A program made the translations under genes and the position numbers. The notes below the pieces were generated by a model that ran no database searches, was not told where the DNA came from, and worked only from the letters and a program-made list of their open reading frames with translations. Below are positions 18,316 through 26,341 of a stretch of DNA of 64,000 nucleotides, one piece after another (the stretch's first letter is position 1; every line of letters begins with the position of its first letter). Origin of the DNA: PGYR01 sp034670025 (GTDB lineage: Bacteria > Bacteroidota > Ignavibacteria > Kapaibacteriales > UBA2268); NCBI GenBank assembly GCA_034670025.1, contig JAXMOE010000002.1:186001-250000 (forward strand), read 5' to 3'.

Positions 18316-18954
18316 TTAATTCTCTTTTATTAATTCAATAGTTTCTTTTATAAACTTATCTTTCTCTTCTTCAAAACCCTCTAATTGCTGTACAATTTCT
18401 CCATTCTTATTCATAAGAGTAATTAGATTTGAGTGTGCGTAATCCATAAGCGAAGATTTTTTGTATTTGAAACCTAGCACTGCCGCTAACTCACGAATGT
18501 TCGATTCAGTTCCAGTAAGCATTGTCCAATGGTCTGGATTAAGCTCTTCTGTTTTCATAAATCTTGCTAGAGTGTCGGGTCTGTCATGAATTGGATCAAT
18601 GCTAACGAATAGGAAGTTAACCTCGCTAGTGTATTCATCGCCAAGTCTGCCATATATGTCTTTCATCTCTTCTACAATGACTGGGCACGAGTACTCACAA
18701 TGAGTATAAATCATAGTCATCACGGTTGGTTTGTCATTAAGGAATGAGAGCTTAACTTTATCAGCGTCTTGGTTTTCCCAATCACTTTCTAAGTTGAAAA
18801 TTGACATGTCAGATGGTTCTATGCTTTTGTCTTGATTACGCTGTTCGGTCTCTTTTTTGAATTGTTCCATGTCGAAATCATCTTCTTCGGAGCAGGAAGT
18901 TAAAATCAAAAATGAGATTAGAATGATAGTATTTATTATTAATCCTTTACGCAT
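18316..18954 (-). CDS. SCO1/SenC family copper-binding lipoprotein
   Basis: 212 residues from ATG at 18954. An in-frame start at 18978 exists, but the lipobox LTSC fits a signal peptide beginning MRKGLIINTI. It has a thioredoxin-like fold with copper ligands CEYSC (C-x3-C) and a distal His in 'MDYAHSNLI', as in SCO1/PrrC/SenC. These proteins deliver copper to or reduce cuproenzymes such as cytochrome oxidase. Here the gene sits in an operon with a copper nitrite reductase, so it is probably the chaperone for the NirK copper sites (inference). It overlaps the upstream nirV-like gene by 16 bases. Confidence 0.85.
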   Translation of the reverse strand: MRKGLIINTIILISFLILTSCSEEDDFDMEQFKKETEQRNQDKSIEPSDMSIFNLESDWENQDADKVKLSFLNDKPTVMTMIYTHCEYSCPVIVEEMKDIYGRLGDEYTSEVNFLFVSIDPIHDRPDTLARFMKTEELNPDHWTMLTGTESNIRELAAVLGFKYKKSSLMDYAHSNLITLMNKNGEIVQQLEGFEEEKDKFIKETIELIKEN

Positions 18955-19784
18955 CTGAAACCTACATTTTTTTGACAATAACTGCCCTTTAAGCTACTCC
19001 ACATAGAGTAACGAACGAAAGCAGAATAGTTTGATGGGTCAACATTACCAATACTTCCAGCAGCACAAAACAGCTTACCATCTTGGTTAGTTTTACTTCT
19101 CGAATCTTTCGATACAATTACGGAATTAAAATCGCGAGTCCATTCCCAAACTAATCCGTGCATATTTTTCACGCCGTAGTAATTAGTCCAACCTTCGTTA
19201 ACAGAAGGGAGCGGAAGCTTTGGCAATCTTTCATACTTTTTTAATAAAAAGTCACTGTAAGATTGTTCGTCATAAGCGTTTGCTTTGTCTTTGCTGGCAC
19301 TACCTATGTATTCCCACTCGCTCATGTCTGCTAATCTTGCTCCTACCCAATCGGCATAAGCTTTTGCGGCAAACCATGAAATTAGAACGACGGGTGCATC
19401 GGGGTTTACATTGCTACCTAATTTGGTGTCAGATTCCCAATGATTCAGATAATTCTCGTCAGCAAATATTGCAGGAACATTTGATTTTTGCCATTTCTTA
19501 TTCTGCTTTACAAACTCTAAGAATTGGCCGTTAGTTACCTGTGTTTCCATAATAAAAAACCCATCTATAGAAATGGGTTTTACAGTGTCTGCGAAAAATG
19601 GGTAAAAATCTCCTGGTTTAATTTCTATCCATTTGATTTTGTTACTTCCATCGTCAGATTCAATCTCTGACACAGCTTTTGTTTGAGTACCAATAAAGTT
19701 CATATCATTTAGTGGCTGCGACTGGGTAGTCGCATAACCACTAAAGATTAAAAATAATATCGGAATTATACTTTTGTTAAGCAT
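18939..19784 (-). CDS. NirV-like SUMF1/formylglycine-generating-enzyme-domain protein
   Basis: 281 residues with a signal peptide (1-22) and a single FGE-sulfatase (SUMF1) domain: 'IDGFFIMETQVTNGQFLEF', 'PVVLISWFAAKAYADWVGARL', 'SEWEYIGSAS', 'NMHGLVWEWTRDF', and C-terminal 'NVGFRCVKD'. In many denitrifiers a protein of this domain, NirV, is encoded next to nirK; its exact task is unsettled. The gene starts six bases after the nirK stop, and the 3' end overlaps the SCO gene. It probably acts in the periplasm on NirK maturation or function. Whether it has formylglycine activity is unknown. Confidence 0.8.
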   Translation of the reverse strand: MLNKSIIPILFLIFSGYATTQSQPLNDMNFIGTQTKAVSEIESDDGSNKIKWIEIKPGDFYPFFADTVKPISIDGFFIMETQVTNGQFLEFVKQNKKWQKSNVPAIFADENYLNHWESDTKLGSNVNPDAPVVLISWFAAKAYADWVGARLADMSEWEYIGSASKDKANAYDEQSYSDFLLKKYERLPKLPLPSVNEGWTNYYGVKNMHGLVWEWTRDFNSVIVSKDSRSKTNQDGKLFCAAGSIGNVDPSNYSAFVRYSMWSSLKGSYCQKNVGFRCVKD

Positions 19785-19790
19785 ATTGGA

Positions 19791-21251
19791 TTAGTGACCT
19801 CCGCCACCATTACCGCCAGAAGATCTTACTTTCTTAACTTGGTCAGGAGATACTTCACCACCTTTGTTGCCAAAGTTGTTTAATACGTAAGTTACAACGT
19901 TCGCAACCTCTTCGTCGCTCAGAGCTTGAACGGGCATCGCACTGTTGTAAAGCTCACCGTTGACAGTAACAGGGCCAGAAAGACCGTGGACAACAGCACT
20001 AATTGCTTTATCTACGTCATCAGCAAAGTAATCAGATTTTGCAACGGGTGGGAAAACCCCTTTCATACCTTCACCGTCAGCTTGGTGACATGCTTGACAA
20101 AGAGTCTTATATACATTAGCACCCATCTCTATTCTTTCTGCTTTAGTTCCGGCCACAGTTTCAGTGCTACCTTTGCTTGGTAAAGTTAATGATCTACCAC
20201 CTTCAGGCAAGTAAACTTTATCGTCTAACTGCCCACTGTAGATTGATAGGTTTTCTTCACCTTTAACTTCTATTGTACCCAATGCACCTTTGTTGAATGC
20301 TCTGAAAATAGAGTGGTCAACTAAGTGCAGACTACCTGGTACTTCTACTTTGAAAGTAACCATAGCAGCACCACCAGCAGGAACTGCTGTAGTTTGAACA
20401 TTTCTGTTAATCAGATCGCCACCTTCTACTGATACTTCGTCAAAAATCTCACCAATAACGTGGAATGACGAAATCAAGTTTGGACCACCATTACCAACAT
20501 AAAGTCGGATAGTTTCGCCTACTTTTGCTTGTAAAGCATTTTCGCCTGCTATTGCTCCAACAGAACCGTTGAATACAACATAGTCAGGATTTTCTTCCAA
20601 TGCTTTGTCCATATCGAATGGTTGGTGACCAGCTTCGCCAAATCTACCTTTAGTGTAGAAATCACCTTGCATGATGTAATATTCTCTATCAACTTTAGGT
20701 AAACCTTCTTTTGGCTCTACCAATATTAGACCATACATACCATTTGCAATGTGCATACCTACTGGTGCTACTGCACAGTGGTAAACATATAGACCTGGAT
20801 TCAATGCTTTGAATGAAAACACAGTTTCATGACCAGGAGCAGTGAATGAAGACGCCGCTCCACCACCAGCACCAGTTACTGCGTGCAAGTCAATATTATG
20901 TGCAAATTTGTTATCTGGGTGATTTTTTAAGTGGAATTCAACTTCGTCACCTTCACGAATTCTGATGAACTCGCCCGGTACACTACCGCCAAATGTCCAA
21001 TAAGTATAAGTTACACCATCTGTCATAACTCCTTCTTCTTCCAATACTTCCATGTGAAGAATTTGCTTAGTTGCAGGTCTTCGTGGATCTATCGGTGGAG
21101 GTACATTGGGTGGATGTGTTAGTACTAATTCGTTTTCACCTACAATTTCTGCTGTAGCTGGATCCCAATCGCTCTTGTTGTTACACGATAGCAGTGTTAC
21201 CAAAAACACCAATACCATTGCTTTTGATACAAGATTAATTTTATTATTCAT
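19791..21251 (-). CDS. nirK: Copper-containing nitrite reductase with C-terminal cytochrome c domain
   Basis: 486 residues from ATG 21251, chosen because it begins a lipoprotein signal (lipobox LLSC) and has AGGTAAAGAC before it; an in-frame start exists at 21296. Two cupredoxin domains hold type 1 ligands H118, C159, H167, M172 and type 2 ligands H123, H158, H313. D121 and H264 match the catalytic pair. After ~370 a monoheme cytochrome c domain follows (CQACH 385-389, likely axial M439), and the protein ends in a Gly-rich, His-terminated tail. It reduces nitrite to NO in the periplasm, with the fused heme as electron donor. First gene of the nirK-nirV-SCO-porin operon. Confidence 0.92.
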   Translation of the reverse strand: MNNKINLVSKAMVLVFLVTLLSCNNKSDWDPATAEIVGENELVLTHPPNVPPPIDPRRPATKQILHMEVLEEEGVMTDGVTYTYWTFGGSVPGEFIRIREGDEVEFHLKNHPDNKFAHNIDLHAVTGAGGGAASSFTAPGHETVFSFKALNPGLYVYHCAVAPVGMHIANGMYGLILVEPKEGLPKVDREYYIMQGDFYTKGRFGEAGHQPFDMDKALEENPDYVVFNGSVGAIAGENALQAKVGETIRLYVGNGGPNLISSFHVIGEIFDEVSVEGGDLINRNVQTTAVPAGGAAMVTFKVEVPGSLHLVDHSIFRAFNKGALGTIEVKGEENLSIYSGQLDDKVYLPEGGRSLTLPSKGSTETVAGTKAERIEMGANVYKTLCQACHQADGEGMKGVFPPVAKSDYFADDVDKAISAVVHGLSGPVTVNGELYNSAMPVQALSDEEVANVVTYVLNNFGNKGGEVSPDQVKKVRSSGGNGGGGH

Positions 21252-21293
21252 GTCTTTACCTGTTAGTTTGTAATTATTAGTTAAAAATCTATA

Positions 21294-21301
21294 CAAAGAT
21301 A
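21294..21301 (-). promoter_or_regulatory. Candidate -7 element of the nirK promoter
   Basis: TATCTTTG on the minus strand matches the Bacteroidota TAnnTTTG consensus 43 bases before the nirK ATG. A TTTG lies 24 bases further upstream, slightly longer than the usual 19-21 spacing, so the -33 element is uncertain. Confidence 0.4.
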
Positions 21302-21329
21302 AATAATAAAATATAAAAATAAAAACAAA

Positions 21330-21347
21330 TAAGACTACTTTGTCTTA
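21330..21347. promoter_or_regulatory. Dyad upstream of nirK (candidate operator)
   Basis: Perfect inverted repeat TAAGAC-N6-GTCTTA located 29 bases upstream of the -7 element, where an activator would bind. It does not match the FNR/DNR box TTGAT-N4-ATCAA. Candidate site for a nitrite- or NO-responsive regulator. Confidence 0.35.
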
Positions 21348-21360
21348 AATTGTTTTACAT

Positions 21361-21390
21361 CAAAAAAAACTCTCAAAAAATTTGAGAGTT
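21361..21390 (-). terminator. Intrinsic terminator of the P460-YceI operon
   Basis: Perfect 10-bp stem AACTCTCAAA/TTTGAGAGTT with an AAA loop (21368-21390) and a run of eight T on the minus strand, 27 bases after the stop of the DUF5777-like gene. It separates operon B from nirK. Confidence 0.85.
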
Positions 21391-21417
21391 AATTTCTAAA
21401 TTGATATTGTGCTTGTG

Positions 21418-22257
21418 CTATAAATTCCTTGTGATTTGGAAACCAAAGTGTACATTATTATTCTCAGCACTTCCTAAGAAAGCATCTTGAGCACCAGCAT
21501 TGAACTGCTGTATGTTTATTGCCGTATTGTTTGAAACTGAGAACTTAAAGAAGTGACCTCCAGTTTCCATAACAAAGCCAGCAGTGTAAGAGTTGTACCC
21601 TTGTCTCCAACCAGCTATAGTAGGGTTTGCCTCTAATAGTATGCTATACATATCATCTATATAATACTCTGCATAAGTGCCGAGCGTAATGCTATTTTCC
21701 ACTTCTGGGCATTGCAAATGCGAGTTATAAGAGAATGTTGGGGTTATTCCTAATCCAATCTTTTTTCCAATAAGGGTATTGATAATTGCCATTCCGTAAA
21801 AGTGCCAATCTCGCCCAGCTCTATCAAAATCTGGTTCTGGTACTGGTCTGCTTGAATAAGCTACACCACCGAGAAAACTGATAAGCAGTGGAAAAGTATC
21901 GTCTTTTATTTTTATTGCTTTGTATTTAGTTTCAAACCACCACTGTGATTGTAAATTAGAACGACCGAGGTTGACGAATATATCATCTGTCACACCGTAT
22001 CCCAAGTTCATCATATTCACTACACCACCATCAATACCAAACAGTTGATCGAATCCTGACGATACGGGCAGATTAAATCTATGAGAAATACCGTAGAGGA
22101 AATCTCCCTGTGTTAGCGTTTCAGCAGTAGGTAGAGCGTAAGCATAAGTGCTGCTAAATAGCTGTAAAGGTGGCTCTGTTACTTCCTTTGTTCTTTTCCA
22201 AGACTGTGATAAAAGTAGCGAAGGGACAACAGCTAAAAAGACTAAGTATTTTATCAT
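21418..22257 (-). CDS. DUF5777-like beta-barrel protein
   Basis: 279 residues with a signal peptide (MIKYLVFLAVVPSLLLS) and a barrel-like body: 'TLTQGDFLYGISHRFNLPVSSG', 'YGVTDDIFVNLGRSN', 'WWFETKYKAI', 'GLGITPTFSYNS' and a C-terminal strand ending 'VHFGFQITRNL'. The pattern resembles DUF5777 family barrels, which are commonly found beside YceI and cytochrome genes in Bacteroidota. Function unknown. It follows the YceI gene by one base and ends the operon before a strong terminator. Confidence 0.65.
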   Translation of the reverse strand: MIKYLVFLAVVPSLLLSQSWKRTKEVTEPPLQLFSSTYAYALPTAETLTQGDFLYGISHRFNLPVSSGFDQLFGIDGGVVNMMNLGYGVTDDIFVNLGRSNLQSQWWFETKYKAIKIKDDTFPLLISFLGGVAYSSRPVPEPDFDRAGRDWHFYGMAIINTLIGKKIGLGITPTFSYNSHLQCPEVENSITLGTYAEYYIDDMYSILLEANPTIAGWRQGYNSYTAGFVMETGGHFFKFSVSNNTAINIQQFNAGAQDAFLGSAENNNVHFGFQITRNL

Positions 22258-22258
22258 A

Positions 22259-22828
22259 TTAATTTTCTACCTCTGTAGTGTAAAAATCTAATCTCAAATC
22301 CATGTTTTCATCTATTTTTACTAACATAATAGAAGGAATTTCAATATTGTGATCTGATAATGGCACTACAAATTTAGTTTTTATATGTAGTGTTTTTCCA
22401 TACTTATAAATATCTGCTTCAATTTTTTTAGTTTTTTCAACTCCGTGAACTTTGAATGTACCTTCTGCTTTGACTTTATAGTGTTTATCATCTACTTTCT
22501 TTGATTCAGTTATTTTCCCAGAATAAGTAGTAAGAGGGTACTTGTCCGTGTGTAAGTAATCTTCTCTCATGTGTCTATTTCTCAGACCATTGTCAGTATC
22601 GACAGTGTTCAAATCTACTTCAAAGTAAATATCAGAACCTTCTAACTCATCTTCTTCATTAAATAAATATCCATCAATTGATTTTGTTACTCCCTCAAAG
22701 TCTTCAATTGGAGCATCAGAAATAAATTTAACTACATTCTTTTTCGATTTGTCAACCTGATATTCTTTACTGACTAAACTAATAGTGCTAAATAGAACTA
22801 ATACTAATACTATACTTATATTCTTCAT
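22259..22828 (-). CDS. YceI family periplasmic protein
   Basis: 189 residues from the ATG at 22828, chosen because it starts a clean signal peptide (MKNISIVLVLVLFS) with GAGGA upstream. An in-frame start at 22870 would overlap the previous gene. The lipocalin-like YceI pattern is visible: 'YQVDKSKKNVVKFISDAPI', 'RNRHMREDYLHTDKYP' and 'GTFKVHGVEKTKKI'. YceI proteins bind isoprenoid or amphiphilic ligands in the periplasm. Here the neighbours are cytochromes, so a link to quinone or respiratory metabolism is possible but unproven. Confidence 0.85.
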   Translation of the reverse strand: MKNISIVLVLVLFSTISLVSKEYQVDKSKKNVVKFISDAPIEDFEGVTKSIDGYLFNEEDELEGSDIYFEVDLNTVDTDNGLRNRHMREDYLHTDKYPLTTYSGKITESKKVDDKHYKVKAEGTFKVHGVEKTKKIEADIYKYGKTLHIKTKFVVPLSDHNIEIPSIMLVKIDENMDLRLDFYTTEVEN

Positions 22829-22850
22829 TGTTTTTTCCTCTTTATTCTGA

Positions 22851-23261
22851 TTAATTATTTTCAGCCCCATTGTCTATCCAAACTTTAATTGAATCTATTA
22901 CTTCGTCATCTAATGGAGGAGCACCCTGTGGCATAATTGTAGTACCGTCTCCAAGTAATTTTTTTATTAAAAAGCTATTTGCAGCATCACCCGGTTCAAC
23001 ATAGTTCATGTTTTTTGCATTATTCAATTTGCTCACTAAGTTATCATAAGCCATTGCTTTCACTAGTTCAGGGCTAAATGCGCCTATGTGGCATCCAGAC
23101 AAAGCACAAGTTGTTTGAAGAACTTCTTCATTAATTGCTGAAAAAGTAGCAGCCATAGCTGGTTCACCTTCATCAACTGGTTCACACTCCGAAACTATAT
23201 GTTCGGAGCATGAAGCAATTAATAAAGTTGAGAATGCTAAAATTATTAGTTTTAGTTTCAT
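22851..23261 (-). CDS. Small lipoprotein with CX4CH cytochrome-like motif
   Basis: 136 residues with lipobox IASC (Cys at ~18). The motif CALSGCH at ~52-58 is a C-x4-C-H variant of the c-type heme site, followed by a helix-rich region, 'IMPQGAPPLDDEVIDSIKVWIDNGA' with a candidate axial Met, as in cytochrome c domains. Proteins with this layout are probably monoheme electron carriers. The wider spacing between cysteines is unusual and heme attachment would need proof. It lies between the P460-like gene and YceI in operon B. Confidence 0.7.
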   Translation of the reverse strand: MKLKLIILAFSTLLIASCSEHIVSECEPVDEGEPAMAATFSAINEEVLQTTCALSGCHIGAFSPELVKAMAYDNLVSKLNNAKNMNYVEPGDAANSFLIKKLLGDGTTIMPQGAPPLDDEVIDSIKVWIDNGAENN

Positions 23262-23278
23262 ATTAATCGATTTTGTTT

Positions 23279-23794
23279 TTAGTTATTCATTAAAGTAAAT
23301 GAGTAATCATTATTCCCGGCACCACTACCGTGGCATGTGTTGCAACCATTCTCATTCATATCAGCTGCTCTTTCAATAATGGTTCCGTCTTCATTTAGCT
23401 TGAACCATTCCCAGCCATTATTGTCAGGATTGAAGTCTGCACCTCTTTTTACCATAGCCATTACGCCCATTAGGTCACCAGTCTCAGTGTTCGTCATTTT
23501 CTTAGCTAATATAGTACCTACTGGCCATTCATCGTTTTCCATTTTGATGTTGTCTCCATTTGCCCATATTATCCTAGTTGAATTTGCATTACCGTGAGCT
23601 CCAGCCCCTAAAGCAGGATCTTCACCAACATTGGTTGCCAGCTCTGTCCAGCTGTCATAATCTGCAAAGTCATTGTCTGTTGCAACAAACTCAGTGTCTG
23701 CTGGATCAGTACCAGTATCATCGTCATCACTACATGCAACAACAAAAAGACCAGCGAAAAAAGAAAGTAAAAGTAGTTTAAATAAACTCTTCAT
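23279..23794 (-). CDS. Cytochrome P460-like lipoprotein
   Basis: 171 residues with lipobox VVAC and an acidic linker (DDDDTGTDPAD). The core reads like cytochrome P460/c'-beta: 'WPVGTILAKKM', 'GVMAMVKRGADFNPDNNGWEWF', then the C-terminal CNTCH heme motif and 'NDYSFTLMN'. P460 enzymes oxidise hydroxylamine or bind NO, depending on whether a Lys cross-links the heme, and that cannot be read with confidence here. An AGGAG site precedes the ATG. First gene of operon B, next to the nirK operon, so a role in NO or hydroxylamine handling is likely. Confidence 0.75.
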   Translation of the reverse strand: MKSLFKLLLLSFFAGLFVVACSDDDDTGTDPADTEFVATDNDFADYDSWTELATNVGEDPALGAGAHGNANSTRIIWANGDNIKMENDEWPVGTILAKKMTNTETGDLMGVMAMVKRGADFNPDNNGWEWFKLNEDGTIIERAADMNENGCNTCHGSGAGNNDYSFTLMNN

Positions 23795-23826
23795 AACATA
23801 AACTCCTATAAATGTGTTAAATATAC

Positions 23827-23861
23827 GTTACTAATAACCGAAATAGATTACAATAAGTAAC
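23827..23861. promoter_or_regulatory. Pair of GTTA/TAAC dyads upstream of the P460 operon
   Basis: GTTA-CTAA-TAAC at 23827-23838 and ATTAC-AATAA-GTAAC at 23847-23861 (one mismatch) lie 33-67 bases upstream of the P460-like start. A third, perfect palindrome of similar sequence lies at 23927-23940. Candidate operators, by pattern only. Confidence 0.25.
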
Positions 23862-23926
23862 AATACTTTTAACATTAAATAAGAGTTAAGCAATATAGTT
23901 TACATAACAACTAATTTTTTGATTTT

Positions 23927-23940
23927 GTTACAGCTGTAAC
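23927..23940. promoter_or_regulatory. Perfect 14-bp palindrome GTTACAGCTGTAAC
   Basis: It spans the last codons and stop of the OprO/P-type porin and lies 133 bases upstream of the P460 operon. It is too short and unlooped for a terminator and resembles the two GTTA/TAAC dyads nearer the start codon. Confidence 0.3.
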
Positions 23941-25100
23941 TCAATTTGGAATCTGTAACGCATATTGCCATTTATTGACTCTAATACGGAATCAAAATAG
24001 GATATATCAGATTGGACTTTAAGTTTGTGACCTTTGAGGTATTTAGAAACGCCAAGAGTATATTCTTTTAGATTCGGAACGTCTGAAAAATCTGTATCTG
24101 GCTCAATTTGAGTGTATCTTCCAGCTACTTCCCAATAATTCTGGAATAGGTAACCAAGCTGGACATTGAATGACTGCCCAGTTAGGAATTGCTTTGTTGT
24201 GTTAGTTAGGCTCTCAGCAACTTTTTTATCTGCAAACTCTGCCATCAAACTAATTCCTTTATACTTGTAGTGTAAATCTGCAAAAAATGTAGTCATATCA
24301 TTCATAACTAAGCTGCCGGAAGTATCATAAACAAAACTACCAATCTGCCCACCTTGGCGAGTAGTAGCATCGTTAAAACTATATGTCACACCAATAGCCA
24401 GTTTGTGGTCTTTGCTAAATTTTAAATCGGATGATGTGTAGTCATCAAAATCACCAAAAGGCAAAAGTTCAGTTCTAAAGACATAGTTGAATCCGCCAGA
24501 ATTGTCAACTGTTATGTTTCTTCCTTCTCCTAATGAGATAGAAGCAACTGGCTTAATTACAAAGTCCGTCCCAAATTTGTAACGAAACTGAATCCCTGCA
24601 TCTCGGTCAATATTGAGTCTTGAATTTAGCTGTGAACGGTCAACAAATTGTAAATCAGCAGAGGAGATTACTCGTTCTCTATTCCCAGGTAGCTTAGTTT
24701 GACCAAACCAAATATCAAAATCTTCGAACAGGTAGTATTTTATAACTGCGTCTAAAATTATGTTTGAACCCGAGTTCCCAAATGTCCCAGTCTTAGAGTT
24801 GCCTTGGTCTCGGTTAGAAAATCCCAGCTCTAATTTGTAACGTAAATCGGGTGTAAGCGCATGCCCAGCAAATTTCAGTCTCCATCTTCTTACTAAAAGC
24901 CTGGTATCTATTTCTTCATCAGAATTGCTATAGTTCGCTTCCAGTAGATTTTGCATTCTTACATTAATTTTTACACTTGCTGATGAGTCTTTAGCAAGCA
25001 CCCTAATACCTTTACCTAATGCTGGGTATGAAACATCTTGCCCATAAGTAGAACCAAAACAAAGTAGTACAATCAGAATAATTAGAGTTTGGAGCTTCAT
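23928..25100 (-). CDS. Phosphate-selective porin O/P family outer-membrane protein
   Basis: 390 residues with a signal peptide (1-20). The barrel contains the family's landmarks: 'VKINVRMQNLLEANYSN', 'RRWRLKFAGHALTPDLRYKLELGFSN', 'FDIWFGQTKLPGNRERVISSADLQFVDRS' and a C-terminal 'MRYRFQIELQL' ending in a hydrophobic residue. OprO/OprP-type porins pass phosphate or other anions. Beside the nitrite/NO operons it may serve nitrogen anions (inference). It is transcribed in the same direction as operon B but separated by a 133-bp gap containing dyads. Confidence 0.85.
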   Translation of the reverse strand: MKLQTLIILIVLLCFGSTYGQDVSYPALGKGIRVLAKDSSASVKINVRMQNLLEANYSNSDEEIDTRLLVRRWRLKFAGHALTPDLRYKLELGFSNRDQGNSKTGTFGNSGSNIILDAVIKYYLFEDFDIWFGQTKLPGNRERVISSADLQFVDRSQLNSRLNIDRDAGIQFRYKFGTDFVIKPVASISLGEGRNITVDNSGGFNYVFRTELLPFGDFDDYTSSDLKFSKDHKLAIGVTYSFNDATTRQGGQIGSFVYDTSGSLVMNDMTTFFADLHYKYKGISLMAEFADKKVAESLTNTTKQFLTGQSFNVQLGYLFQNYWEVAGRYTQIEPDTDFSDVPNLKEYTLGVSKYLKGHKLKVQSDISYFDSVLESINGNMRYRFQIELQL

Positions 25101-25134
25101 AGATATAGTATGTAATTTATATTTTTATAAGTTA

Positions 25135-25142
25135 CAAACTTA
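25135..25142 (-). promoter_or_regulatory. Candidate -7 element for the OprO/P-type porin
   Basis: TAAGTTTG on the minus strand matches TAnnTTTG 34 bases before the porin ATG. No clear -33 TTG at standard spacing. Confidence 0.35.
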
Positions 25143-25150
25143 ATAAATAA

Positions 25151-25813
25151 TTATAAATACTTAGTTGCTTCTTTATAACTAAGTGGTTGTAATTTATTTG
25201 TATCAATAAAACGGAGTACTTCTGCAGGATTGAGTTTAGAGTGTTCCCTCAAAGCCCAACCAATCGCTTTTTTGATGAAGAATTCTTTACTGTGAGAATG
25301 TAGTCTTATGTTTTGTTTTAGCAATTCGAAATCTGTTTTATCTTTATACTTGAGTTGAAATATGATAGCTGTTCTGTTAAGCCACATATTGTCAGAATGT
25401 ATCCATTTTGAATTATAATATTCTATTTTTTCAGGATGTTGTCGGAAGTATTCTCCTACTAAGTTGGTAGCTATAATATCTACTGTGTCCCACCAGCTTT
25501 TATTTATTATCATCCATTCTGCTAATTCGATAGCACTAATTTCCTTCCAATATCTTTTTGGACGGAGTAAATCTATGATAATATAGTTTAGTTCCCTGTT
25601 ACACTTACCCCATATATTTTTAATATTTGTCTCAAATATTGGATTTTCTGGTTTGCCATATTCTTTGGTGAATTGCTTTTGTAATTCTTTACGTTGTGGA
25701 GATTTTATACCATAGAATGAGAATTGGTCTTTCATATATGCAGACATTTGTTCTGCATTGTCTGAGTTACTATTACTTTCTAATGATTTTATAAGAGGGG
25801 AGAAGTAAGACAT
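25151..25813 (-). CDS. DNA alkylation repair protein, AlkD-like
   Basis: 220 residues made of HEAT-like helical repeats, the AlkD/AlkC fold. 'WWDTVDIIA' (~107-115) carries the Trp and Asp that in AlkD contact the damaged base, and 'FFIKKAIGWALREHSKLNP' near 180 is the family's second signature. AlkD removes N3- and N7-alkylated bases without flipping them. It is the last gene of an operon behind the CJM1_0395-type gene (9-base gap) and the T9SS protein. Confidence 0.88.
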   Translation of the reverse strand: MSYFSPLIKSLESNSNSDNAEQMSAYMKDQFSFYGIKSPQRKELQKQFTKEYGKPENPIFETNIKNIWGKCNRELNYIIIDLLRPKRYWKEISAIELAEWMIINKSWWDTVDIIATNLVGEYFRQHPEKIEYYNSKWIHSDNMWLNRTAIIFQLKYKDKTDFELLKQNIRLHSHSKEFFIKKAIGWALREHSKLNPAEVLRFIDTNKLQPLSYKEATKYL

Positions 25814-25822
25814 TATTTACTT

Positions 25823-26341
25823 CTAAATAGCTTCACTAAAAATGTTTTCCGTATATTCGTTCGTGTAAGCCGAGAGTTTATTTTTAGTAGCTTCATCAGT
25901 TTTACCAGCTTGAGAGTTCAATTCTGATTGTGCTTTTGCTATTTCACGCGATGCAGTAGCTGCGACAGATCTGTCTTGCGATGATGGATTAGCAGGAGCG
26001 AGAGCCGCTCTCTTGACTTTCTGCATTTTTCTAATTGTTTCTTTGGGGTCGCCTTTTACAGGTGAAATATCTATATCAACTTCACCTGCAGTAGCATATT
26101 TTCTTCCATCTGGACCAGAAGTGTAAGAATAAGAAGCACCACCACGTGCCAAATCACCTGCTGCCGCTAAGTGGGCTTGTTCATGTGTTTTAACTTCTCG
26201 GTCTATTTTCTTTAGTTCTTTTACTCTCTTTTCTTCTGATTCAGTCAGTTCAGTACTTTTAGAAAAACCACTATCCTTCTTCTTTTCTTCCGAAAAGGAG
26301 ATATCAGCAGCCGGTTTTATAAGTGTACTGTTTATTATCAT
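25823..26341 (-). CDS. Putative metalloprotease, CJM1_0395/SprA-related family
   Basis: 172 residues. The core matches the SprA-related/CJM1_0395 family: 'VKELKKIDREVKTHEQAHLAAAG' with a HExxH-like zinc motif H53-E54-x-x-H57, then 'SYSYTSGPDGRKYATAGEVDIDISPVKGDP' and 'RAALAPANPSSQDRSVAATA'. The family is predicted to be metallopeptidases, function unknown; the N-terminus lacks a signal peptide. It overlaps the upstream T9SS gene by four bases (ATGA). I associate the family mostly with proteobacteria, so its presence here is a little unexpected. Confidence 0.8.
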   Translation of the reverse strand: MIINSTLIKPAADISFSEEKKKDSGFSKSTELTESEEKRVKELKKIDREVKTHEQAHLAAAGDLARGGASYSYTSGPDGRKYATAGEVDIDISPVKGDPKETIRKMQKVKRAALAPANPSSQDRSVAATASREIAKAQSELNSQAGKTDEATKNKLSAYTNEYTENIFSEAI

